Assembly (NCBI GenBank): GCA_004154925.1
Contig: QJNS01000341.1
Span: forward strand, 1 to 64,000
Source: Monosporascus cannonballus
Lineage: Eukaryota > Ascomycota > Sordariomycetes > Xylariales
Reading direction: 5' to 3'
DNA: 64,000 nucleotides
Shown: piece by piece, positions 52,368-61,420 of the stretch
Layout of the letters: each line of letters starts with the position of its first letter
How positions within the stretch are numbered: the first letter of the stretch is position 1
The notes under the pieces: model-generated
What the model saw: only the letters and a program-made list of their open reading frames with translations
The model's database searches: none
Told to the model about the DNA's origin: nothing
Position numbers and translations under genes: made by a program

Positions 52368-53108
52368 TCACCTTAATGGAAGTGTGTGTCAGTCTCTCCC
52401 GGAACAGCCTCGGGTCCGTCAGATTTCGATCACTTTCCTGGTTGTTGATCCGATGTGTTATGGCTGCACCATACCATTACGCCACCAGGGCAAAAGATCG
52501 GTGGAATGATCGCAATTGTGGCAATCATCCTGGTGCTTACAGCTGCATATATACACTGGAGCTGCTACGGTGGACCAAGCCGTAACGCGATGGCTGTTTC
52601 AGACGACAGCGACGTTGTTTTCTGTCAGACCCCGCTATGAACGCTATGGACGACTAGCATGAGCTCCAACCTCCTATTCCCATCAGCTGATTCGCTCCCC
52701 CTGGCTGGATTGAGCTGGTGGCCAGAATTGGTTCCACAGACTGAGAGATAAGAAATTTGGTAGAGCTCCTTATCTGTGATCGACACCCTTATTCGCCTTA
52801 GAACCCCAGGCCTTGTCCGCCAGAGATACGAAACTTACATAGCTTATATTCATAAATAGGTATGTCATGATGGCTGGGACGGCATTTGGGTTCGAGTTAA
52901 ATATACATGGATAACTGAGCATCCCCAGGATACTCCGTTGATGACTTCATCCGTCAGCTTTCAGATGCCCTGTGCTGGTGCGGCGTGCCTACTTTCATGA
53001 GGTCCGCTTTGCCAGTATTTCGCCGCCACCGGATGACGATCCATACCGGTCTTCCTACCCAGCGATATAGCATCGAGGCCAGTTTTACCCCCCAGGGGAC
53101 CTGTCACG
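52368..53108 (+). promoter_or_regulatory. Upstream region of the purine permease gene
   Basis: GC-normal, single-copy-looking DNA between the Harbinger end and the permease start. Two HGATAR elements in opposite orientation lie at 52746-52751 (AGATAA) and 52770-52775 (TTATCT). Such pairs are targets of GATA factors of the AreA/NIT2 type, which switch on purine uptake when good nitrogen sources are lacking. I searched by eye for the TCGG-N6-CCGA site of the pathway activator UaY and did not find it. The transcription start cannot be placed. Confidence 0.5.
52506..52640 (+). CDS. Possible 44-aa single-span membrane peptide, doubtful
   Basis: The frame starts at ATG 52506 with a strongly hydrophobic segment (IAIVAIILVLTAAYI, about residues 2-16), followed by a polar tail with SDDSD. 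Nothing similar is recognised. It may be chance, a piece of an older broken gene, or an upstream open frame in the permease leader about 470 bp before the start codon. No splice partners were evident. Confidence 0.15.
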   Translation: MIAIVAIILVLTAAYIHWSCYGGPSRNAMAVSDDSDVVFCQTPL

Positions 53109-55105
53109 ATGGATGAAGATCAATGTCCATCCCAGATCGTGCCCCACAATAGCGCACCCAGACGGACAATGAGAGACAGGCTCAACGGCCTCAAGAAGAC
53201 TTTCTTCACGAGGGAAGGGCTTATCGGTGATTACGACTATGGCTTCCTGTTCCGACCCAGCCTACCCTTCATGAAGAAGCCGCAGCGGGGCTTGCCGTTC
53301 TTCGGCTTGAACGACAAGATGCCGGTCGTGTTGGCACTACTACTTGGTCTCCAACACTCTCTAGCCATGCTGGCGGGCGTCATCACTCCCCCGCTCCTGA
53401 TGTCCGGCACGAGCGGCGTCAACCTACCCTCTGACATGCAGCAGTATCTGGTTTCGACCTCCCTCATCGTATCCGGTACCCTCACTCTGATCCAGATCGC
53501 GAGATTCCATATCTTTAGAACTCCGTAAGTGCCTTCTCCGTCCGCTTCTTGTTGCCACACTCGAGACTTTCTTTATTCTTTTCAGTGTGCTCTACAATGT
53601 ACCGGAACCCCCTGTGAAGGACAGCGAAGAGGACGACCTACTGTAGGATGTGAAGCCGCTGGAGCGGGAAGCTAATGGTCTAATTAGATACTACATAGGG
53701 ACCGGCTTGATCTCGGTCGTAGGAATTTCATTCTCCATCATCCCGGTCGCCCAAGGGGCCTTCGCTCAAATGTACGCCAACGGGTTCTGCCCTGTCGGCC
53801 CGGACGGCACAAAACTAAGCTGCCCCGACGCCTACGGTGCTCTCCTGGGGACATGCGCGGTGTGCGCTCCGGTCGAAGTCCTCATCGCCTTTTTGCCGCC
53901 CAAGATAATGTTAAAAATATTCCCTCCTATTGTTACGGGGCCGACCGTGATGGTACAGTCTTCCCTGCAGTGGGAGAACCAAAGAACCGACTGACGTGCC
54001 ATAGCTCATTGGGCTCTCCCTGATCAAAAGTGGATTCAAGAACTGGGCGGGAGGGAGCGGCCCCTGCGCTGATGCCGAGCCTGCGGCGTTCTTTGCCCGT
54101 TGCCCGAACATCTCGGCACCGCACTCCCTACCGTGGGGCTCGCCCGAGTACCTGGGACTAGGTTTTTCCGTGTTCTTGACGATTATCCTCTGCGAGCGCT
54201 TTGGAGCCCCGATCATGAAGTCTACCAGTGTGGTCCTGGGCCTGCTTGTCGGCTGCATCGTCGCCTCCCCTACTGGATATTTTGACCGTAGCGGCATTGA
54301 CGCTGCCCCGGCGGTCTCTTTTATATGGGTGCACACCTTCAAGCTCAGCATCTACGGACCGCTTGTTCTTCCTGTCATGGCCGTCTTCATCATCTGCGCT
54401 TGCGAGGCCATCGGTGACATTACTGCCACATGCGACGTTTCGCACCTCGAGGTCGAGGGCCGAGCCTACGAGTCCCGTATCCAGGGCGGCGTCCTCGCCG
54501 ACGGTTTGAATGGCATTCTTGCGGCTCTCATGACCATCACGCCGGTGACGACGTTCGCCCAGAACAATGGTGTTTGTGCCTTGACACGCTGTTGCAGCCG
54601 TACGGCCGGCAGATGCTGCTGCCTCTTTCTAATTCTGATGGGCGTATTCGCCAAGATCGGTGCCAGCTTGGTCGCAATTCCTTCTGCTGTCCTTGGAGGT
54701 ATGACGACGTTTCTGTTCTGCGCCGTCGCTGTTTCCGGCATCGCTATCATTGCCCGGGGCGTGCCGTTCAACCGCCGCAACCGATTCATCCTTACCGCTA
54801 GTCTATCGATCGGCTACGGCGCCACGCTTGTGCCAGAGTACTTCACCCACGTCTTCTCATACGGCGGCGACAATAGGGGTCTGCAGGGGTTCCTGGATGC
54901 CATCGAACTGATCATGGAGACCGGATTTGCTGTTACGGCGTTTATCAGCATGATTCTTAATCTCACACTGCTGGAACAGGTGGAAGAGACTGACGAGAAG
55001 CTCGTCGATGCCACAAGGCCTGTGTCAAATAAGAAACCGGCGGAGAATAACCGCAGTATCGATAACGCTGTGGTCTCGTCCGTCTACGGAGGAGCCACAG
55101 TATAA
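53109..55105 (+). CDS. Purine (uric acid/xanthine) permease, NAT/NCS2 family, UapA/UapC type
   Basis: Proton-coupled importer of oxidised purines in the plasma membrane; supplies uric acid and xanthine as nitrogen sources. Exons 53109-53524, 53688-53952 and 54005-55105 give 593 aa (UapA and UapC are about 575-580). Introns have GT-AG ends and branch-like CTAAT and CTGAC. Visible family features: DYDY near the N-terminus (residues 41-44), GLQH in the first membrane span (80-83), CEAIGDITAT (360-369) with Glu361, and the NAT signature QNNGVCALTR (413-422). Glu361 and Gln413 correspond, by a constant offset of five, to UapA Glu356 and Gln408, which bind substrate. The start is the first ATG in frame and keeps the conserved TREGLIGDYDY region complete. 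The gene has no RIP damage. UapA versus UapC cannot be decided by eye. Confidence 0.95.
53525..53687 (+). other. Intron 1 of the purine permease gene, unusually long
   Basis: 163 bp, starting GTAAGT and ending GCTAATGGTCTAATTAG. Removing it joins TP to YYIGTG, the uninterrupted family sequence. A nearer acceptor (TTTTCAG at 53585) would leave 34 extra codons containing a TAG stop, so it is not the productive site, though it could be used alternatively. Confidence 0.8.
53953..54004 (+). other. Intron 2 of the purine permease gene
   Basis: 52 bp, GTACAG...GACTGAC...CATAG, phase 0. Splicing joins GPTVM to LIGLSLIKSGFKNWAGG, as in the family; without it the frame stops at 53994. Confidence 0.9.
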
Positions 55106-55352
55106 GCAACAGTAGCAGCAACTAGTGTTTTCAAGATACCTATAAAGAAGAGAGGTTAGCACCTATTCTATGCAGTAGTCGCTGCGTCACCGAATGTTGC
55201 TTCTCCCAGTCACTAAAGGTCAGTCGCTCTCAATATCCTTGGACATTGGATCATATAAGCTACGCGGCTAACCCGAAGAGAACCATCGGTCACTCCAATC
55301 CCCCCGCTTCTCTCCCCGGGCAACGAATTAAATGTATATCTAAAATTGAAGA

Positions 55353-55367
55353 AATAAAATAAATAAA
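55353..55367 (+). terminator. Polyadenylation signals of the purine permease gene
   Basis: AATAAA at 55353-55358 and again at 55362-55367, about 250 bp after the stop codon, in an A-rich run. Fungal signals are loose, so this is a candidate. Confidence 0.45.
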
Positions 55368-57120
55368 AAAGATGCGTGTGGGAATCGTCACACCCTTACG
55401 CCAATCATCTGGGCAGCAATTTGTAAGATCCATTATAATTTACGTTAGGATTGGCAGTCTATACCGATCAAGGCAGTTCAAAAAACGTGGTCGCTCCCGC
55501 AGACCTCCATTACTGCAAGGAGCTGCTGAGCACCAAGTCGGCAATGCATTGCCGAGGAAGCAAACGATAGAGACATACGGCCCGACAGGATACCACGAGT
55601 GATCCTCCGTAATAACCCGTCTTCCATGTCTGGTGGGACAGGATCATCCCTGACATGGCTAGCTGAAATAGAGATAGTGCTGTCCTCAATGCCATTGTGA
55701 GGCGTTGGGGCCTAGGTCAGGCCTTGTGAGCAATCGTGGAGCACGATCTAGATCCGTCCGTACAGCAATACCGCGGCCCGTACAACTACCAGGGACCAAT
55801 AATTGGCCCGAGAAATATTCGTTTAAGCTAGACTTCTATCCCGAGTTCGCTGACTGTCTTATCCACGGGGAATCGATGTATTTTGTCATGACCTAGAACT
55901 CATCCGGTTTGGTGGATACATCAATTTCTTACGTACTACGGATACCGAGCATCCGTGGCATCCTGGACTATGGGCACCTATTCTGCAGGTTTTGGCATCC
56001 ACACAACCTCTTTCGAACCCCCCAGTGTGACCCTGCACATAATTGGGCCATACATATACGAGGGGCGCTGAGGGGTCGGTGCGGTAAGCACTTCGCTGAA
56101 ACACCATTTGGTGGTTGGCTTGGCTACGTGCATACAATATAAGCACGCTCAGCGAAGTCTAGAAATGACAGTGACTGATAAATTGAATCAACGTACTCGC
56201 CCAGTGAGCAATGATTGATTTGCGTCTTATCTATACACTCTTCCTGTCGTGATCTCATATTTTTTTCACCGATCGAATTTGCCGATTACCGTAATAGGGA
56301 AGTTAACCCGCACCAAGACGCTAGAGGGAATTGGCGTCTGAGCCGCAAGGCCCGTTGCTTGATTTTATGTGTTGCGCTGCCCAGGCCGCCAGCCAAGAAG
56401 GCTTGTTGAGATTGTGAACGCAGTTGAACGGTGAAGCTAGATTGCTTAGCTTGCCAAGCAGGCCATGGCGAGGCTTAGAAGCGCCACGCCGAGCCGTCCT
56501 ACGCACCATACTCACTTGAGACATCGAAACAAAAACCCCCTTCCACAACCCCAATAATACCCCAAGGAAATGGCGTGTCCTCCGCGGCCTTCAGTCGGTG
56601 CCATCGACGGGGTCACGCAGGGTATGGGGACCCCACAAGGGGGTGAGAGAACCCCAAAGGTCCTCGCGAGGGCTTCGGGGACTGGGTCGATCGAGACGGA
56701 AGATACAACGACATGCTTTCTCGTTCGTCACTCGTTGGCTTACAGGAATTCGAGAGCAAAATTGTCACCATAGATTAAGCATGTCGATGCGCCAAAGACG
56801 TGAGGGTTCCTGTCTCGGTGCCGCATGCGCACGCCAACCTCAGTTCCCGGTCATTTCAGGTGCCAGATCGGCCGTTACCTGGCTAGGTACGACGTCGATG
56901 CCGTCTTATTTTACACCAATATCCCCCGCCCCCCAACCCAAACTCCGAATCCCAGAGTCGACCAGGGAAATCTATGTCACGTTATTGGAGTAACCTGGCG
57001 GAGAATGCTTGGCCACCCGTGGCTGGCCTTGGCTCACCAATGAAGCATCACCTAATCGCCTTAGCAAGCTTGTTCTTTCTGCACGCACTTGGCTGGATAG
57101 GGGATTTCTGTCGGGCATCA
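55368..57120. other. Intergenic DNA between the two transporter genes
   Basis: GC-normal and not RIP-mutated. Open frames reach 131 codons (56598-56993, + strand) but overlap others in different frames and match no family I know. No RNA gene or repeat is recognised. A decayed gene cannot be excluded around 55440-55700, where a + frame is plausible except for scattered stops. Confidence 0.4.
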
Positions 57121-57449
57121 TCTGGGGCCGAGAGGTAGAATAGATAGCGGAGGGTCCCCCAGTTATCCATCTGATTTCACAAACTCCACATACGGAATGT
57201 GACGCTGATGACGGAGATAATGTGTGGCAAGGCTCTTACAGGACGGGAATTAAGCGGCGGGTATGTGTATAAGAGCAGGAGTATTCCCCCATCCTAAAAT
57301 ATCTGCTCGCATCTGAAACAACCTTACACTTCCATATATCTGGTCAGGCCGTCTGGAGAGCCCACTGACATACGCTTTCCTCCCTCATTGTAATCTTCCG
57401 TGGCCCCTTCCAAAGATTGAAATCGTCACAGTGCCGACTACCCTTAAAG
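57121..57449 (+). promoter_or_regulatory. Promoter region of the Jen-type transporter
   Basis: Contains a TATA-like TATAAG (57268-57273), two CTGGGG-type motifs in opposite orientation (57122-57127 and 57157-57162) that fit the SYGGRG site of the carbon repressor CreA, and HGATAR sites at 57143-57148 and 57215-57220. Carbon repression is known for Jen transporters; these short motifs alone do not prove it here. Confidence 0.35.
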
Positions 57450-59179
57450 ATGATCACTGGAAACGAGCCCGCCGACCCCATCGTCAGAGGGACATGGGCG
57501 ACGGCGAAGCAATCGTGGGGCGACCTGTTCCGATGGAAGCAGAGAGTTGTAGTCACTAACAGCCTCGGCGAGGCACACGTTGAATGGCAGTCTCCCGAAA
57601 GATTAAGAAATCCGATCTCGCTGCTCATGCTGCTGAGCGCGAGGGACCTCCTCTATTTCTTCGTCGGCTTTTTTGCCTGGACCGCTGACGCCTTCGACTT
57701 CCACGCGTTGTCCATTCAGACTACCAAGCTGGCCGCCTACTACAGCACCTCGAAGACGGAGATCACCACCGCCATCACGTTGACGCTCCTGCTACGGTCC
57801 GTCGGCGCCGCCATATTCGGACTGCTGGGCGACCGCTTCGGCCGGAAGTGGCCCATGGTTGCCAACATGATCATTCTCGGTAAGTGCAAATTCGCCTCCT
57901 GCATTTTCACCTCCTGCCTGTTTGAGAGTCGCGTACTGACAGAATACTCAGGCCTTCTCCAGATTGCGACCATCTATAGTGTCACCTTCCGGCAATTCCT
58001 GGCTGTTCGGTCTCTGTTCGGTCTCTTTATGGGTGGCGTTTACGGCAATGCCGTAGCCATGGCTCTGGAAAACTGCCAGTAGGTCCTACCAGCTCATACG
58101 GGCACCCTCCTGAGCTAACGTCCGCAATCTAGCACCGAAGCTCGAGGTCTGATGAGCGGTATTATGCAGCAGGGTTATTCCTTCGGCTACGTTCTTGCGG
58201 CCTGCGCCAACCTCGGCGTCGGCGGTTCGACAGAGAGCTGGAAGATCGTGTTCTGGATTGCTGCCGGTTTGTCCATCGCCGCCGGCCTTCTCCGTTGTTG
58301 CTTTCCCGAGTCGAAGCAGTTCCTGGAGTCTAAGAAGGAAGGCCATAAGATCAGCGCCGGGGACTTCTGGGCTGAGACGAGATCTATGCTGCGTCAGGAG
58401 TGGCGCATGTGCATCTACTGCATCATTCTCATGACCTGGTTTAACTACTACTCGCACACGAGCCAGGACAGCTACACGACCTTCATGATCGTAGAGAAGG
58501 AGTTGGTGAGCAGCGCCGCTACTCGTGCCAGCATCTGGATGAAGACTGGAGCATGTGTGGGCGGTACCATCATCGGTACGAATCCCCGTGGCATGATTGC
58601 GGAAATACCACCTAGAGGTTGGACTAACACTGGCGGACAGGTTATCTATCGCAGTGGGTTGGTCGACGTCGGGCCATTGTTGGGGCTGCCCTGATCAGCG
58701 CCTGTCTTATCCCCGCCTGGATCCTCCCTCAGGGAGAGACGCAGTTATCCGCGACTGGGTTCATCATGCAATTCTTCGTCCAGGGTGCGTGGGGTGTTAT
58801 CCCAATCCACCTGAACGAGCTCTCGCCCCCGGCCTACCGGTCGAGCTTCCCCGGAATCACTTACCAGCTCGGCAACATGATCTCGTCGCCGTCCGCCCAG
58901 ATCGTCAACGCCATTGCCGAATCCCACTTCATCTCGAGCAAGTCAGGGAAGCTGGTCGAGGCTTACGGACCGACGATGGGCATCGCGACGGCCATCATCG
59001 CCCTGGGCATCGTGGTAACAGCAGCCTTGGGGCCCGAAAGACGTGGTCGCTCATTCGAGAATGCGGTTGCCGGAGCCGGAGCCAACATCCATGGCGACGA
59101 TGTTGAAAAGGCGGTCGACAAGGTGTCACTTGCTGAATGCAATACTCACGCGACGGACCCTAACAGCCAGAAGGCTTAG
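57450..59179 (+). CDS. Monocarboxylate/proton symporter of the MFS, Jen1 (SHS) family
   Basis: Plasma-membrane importer of lactate, pyruvate or similar short carboxylates with protons. Exons 57450-57879, 57952-58078, 58133-58575 and 58641-59179 give 512 aa; introns of 72, 54 and 65 bp have GT-AG ends and branch-like CTGAC, CTAAC and CTAAC. Family features: AWTADAFDFHALS (residues 76-88), the MFS loop GDRFGRK (127-133), FGLFMGGVYGNA (166-177), and the Jen signature N-x2-[ST]-H-x-[ST]-Q-D-x3-T as NYYSHTSQDSYTT (290-302). GAWGVIPIHLNELSPP and the GITYQLGNM block follow in exon 4. The ATG at 57450 is the only in-frame Met before the conserved region. No RIP damage. Whether it is the lactate/pyruvate or a dicarboxylate subtype cannot be told. 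Confidence 0.95.
57880..57951 (+). other. Intron 1 of the Jen-type gene
   Basis: 72 bp, GTAAGT...TACTGAC...CTCAG. Splicing joins MIILG to LLQIATIYS as in the family. Confidence 0.9.
58079..58132 (+). other. Intron 2 of the Jen-type gene
   Basis: 54 bp, GTAGGT...GAGCTAACG...TCTAG. Splicing joins ALENC to HTEARGLMSGI; without it the frame ends at 58082. Confidence 0.9.
58576..58640 (+). other. Intron 3 of the Jen-type gene
   Basis: 65 bp, GTACGA...GACTAACAC...GACAG. Splicing joins CVGGTIIG to YLSQWVGRRR as in the family. Confidence 0.9.
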
Positions 59180-60225
59180 TCTACCAGATATAAGTTCATA
59201 TTCAGTGGAACGAACGATGTGATGCAGGCTCATATGTTGGCGGGCATATGATAGAATTGGGATACGCTTATACCTCTCAAAAGTCTATAGGCATGAATCG
59301 TCAGTTATGGTAAGGCTCCGGGATGGCGCCAATAGTTTAAAAGGACCATAGAATGACCTTACAGCTGGAGAACCACAGTTCGACGGCCCACGATGAACCA
59401 ACAGAGAGTTTTTGTCACTGGAAAGCTTATGAAAGATAACGGCAGTGTTCATGTCGCCAATGGTGATACACTCAGTGTACGAAAGGCAACGTAGAGCCAG
59501 AGACCCCCTAGCGCCGCACAGGGGCTATGTTGAGGTGTCCGCGTGTGAGTAAGTGCCAATAGCTTATATTATTGCTGGCAAATTAGGATTTAGTTTATGG
59601 TGTGTTTTATTTGGGCACAATGACAGTTCTAACGACTGGTACTCTTCGAATGAAGGCTAAGTTGAAACTCCAGGAAAGAGTGCGTCATTTTCCAGGCACT
59701 TCTGTCTCGTTACACTGTATCGACAGTGCTTGTTCCAGTTTTAGCGGGACAGAATTTGGATACCAGCTCCTTCTTAACAATGATGCGTGGGCTGTAGGCC
59801 GTGTCCCAGGCCTTCCACTCAGCCATAATTATTGATATCGTAGGTAGAAGAAATGACAAGCTTGCTGCCTTCCTTCATTTACACAGTATAGCTTGTAGTC
59901 ACGGCCGTGGGCCGAGTTGGACTGCGTCAAGCCGGTCCCCACGGGGCTTCCCCCAAAGATTCAAGGATACCCCAACGCCAAGCTCTCCAGAGCACTGAAG
60001 ACACTAAAAAAACCGGAGGTGAGCTTGGCCGGATGAAACAGCTTAGAAGCTTGCCCGTAGCCTGGTTGTTTAGCGCCCATGATCGGGAGGGTCCGTTCCT
60101 CGGCATCACAAAATAATTCGCATGCATGAAACTTGCGCATAATTGAGTATTTAGCTGCAGGTCTGACCTGACTACTATGTTGATCCTCGCCGGTCCTTAT
60201 ACAGCTTGGGCGGGAGAGGCGCGAT

Positions 60226-60249
60226 CTCGGTAGAAGAAAATCTACCGAG
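60226..60249. repeat. Perfect 9-bp hairpin
   Basis: CTCGGTAGA, 6-nt loop AGAAAA, TCTACCGAG. It lies 8 bp before a second, larger hairpin. Function unknown; it is about 1.05 kb past the Jen stop, too far for a terminator of that gene. Confidence 0.8.
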
Positions 60250-60257
60250 CCGCGAGC

Positions 60258-60314
60258 TTCAGCCTAAATTCGGGCGTTCTAGAAACTAGGTAGAACAACT
60301 GATACTAGGCTGAA
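60258..60314. repeat. Two-stem nested hairpin with symmetric 9-nt spacers
   Basis: Outer arms TTCAGCCTA (60258-60266) and TAGGCTGAA (60306-60314), inner arms GTTCTA (60276-60281) and TAGAAC (60291-60296). The two inner spacers and the terminal loop are each exactly 9 nt. All 15 pairs are perfect. It could be a structured RNA or a cruciform-forming DNA site; no known family is recognised. Confidence 0.75.
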
Positions 60315-61420
60315 TGAGCGAGGTTTAACAAAACCCCCGAGCTTACACATATTATTCAGATACCGGTAGCGCTTAGCCTTGTATCTAGAGATGTACAGCA
60401 TCACGCGCGGACAAAACCGGAACAATCGGGGACCTGAGTCGAAGGCTAAGCTACACGCATACTGATTCCTTATATTTATGCCCGAACAATATGGGACGCC
60501 AATCCCAGGGGCTCGTAGGTATCTCTCATGCAGAGAACTTCTTTCATGGAAATTTCTATGTCGTGTTAAACGCCTATCTCTTTCTTGACTGGTCTCCCTT
60601 GCTGCTACTCGGAGTAGTTAAGCCCATCCAGCTGGACACTCAGCGTCCTTTAGCTACGGCTATTTGCCGCACTCACAGAGGTTACAGTAACTTCCATTGG
60701 CCTGCTCGCTTCATGGGTCATGTTATATAATTCTTGTCGCCGACCCCTGCCCCACGAGCGCTCTTCATGCCCCATAAATGTGTGGCTCCATTAAAACCGA
60801 TGTGAGTATATTATGGAGATGTTTCCGACTATAAAAACCATAAGTTGCTTTCTTTGAACCCAATTAGGGCGCAAGCGGTGCCTACTCTCATACCTAATTT
60901 CAGCTTCTTGGCATGTGCTCCTCAGCCGCAGTCTAGACACCCGCAAGGGACATAAGGATGTGCTTGCACCGCCAGTTAGTTGAACCGAATAAACAGTGTA
61001 GCCCCGGACCTCAATCCGACCAAGACGAGAAAATTTTCATCGTACTCTTCATCGTGGCATTTACGTCGCAGATGCTTAGTCTCCGAAACTGGTTGCAGAT
61101 GAGACGCTTCAGTCACCGTGTTGTTCCATGTAAACGGTTATTCATATCGTGTTAGGCTACCCGCTTCAGGTCCAGGGACAAACCCATAAACTGCAATATG
61201 GACCTCTGACTCTGACCACCACCATTAGCTTACTATTTGATAAAACCGCACTGGCCATCAAGTCGGTCGTGAGCATTACCCCTGAGTTACGGAGGTGTCG
61301 TGGAATAGGGGTATCTGTGTTAGTCATCAAGCTCCACAGCACCCGGAAGAACCTTATTCCGGCGCTCCCACAGTATATAGAGAGCTTCCTAGCTACCGCT
61401 CCTTAGAGCTCAATTCTAAT

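Larger units (their letters stand above)
59180..61420. other. Intergenic DNA downstream of the Jen-type gene
   Basis: GC-normal, no RIP. Open frames of 60-85 codons (for example 60491-60730, 60958-61155, 61149-61406) overlap or abut without splice logic and resemble no family. The one clear structure is the pair of hairpins at 60226-60314. The change to RIP-mutated DNA is at about 61420-61500. Confidence 0.45.

Noticed and set aside
53237..54801. Several open frames of 93-146 codons overlapping the purine permease on both strands
   Set aside because: They are other-frame or antisense readings of the permease exons, which alone match a family over their full length.
56598..56993. 131-aa frame between the transporter genes
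   Set aside because: Overlapping frames of similar length in the same GC-rich stretch and no recognisable domain; more likely chance.
58086..58457. 123-aa minus-strand frame and other frames over the Jen-type gene
   Set aside because: Shadows of Jen-type exons; no family resemblance.
61149..61406. 85-aa open frame just before the right RIP block
   Set aside because: No domain and no splice or neighbour support.
52368..61420. The two transporters as part of a catabolic or secondary-metabolite cluster
   Set aside because: No enzyme or regulator gene is present in the island; two unrelated uptake genes do not make a cluster.
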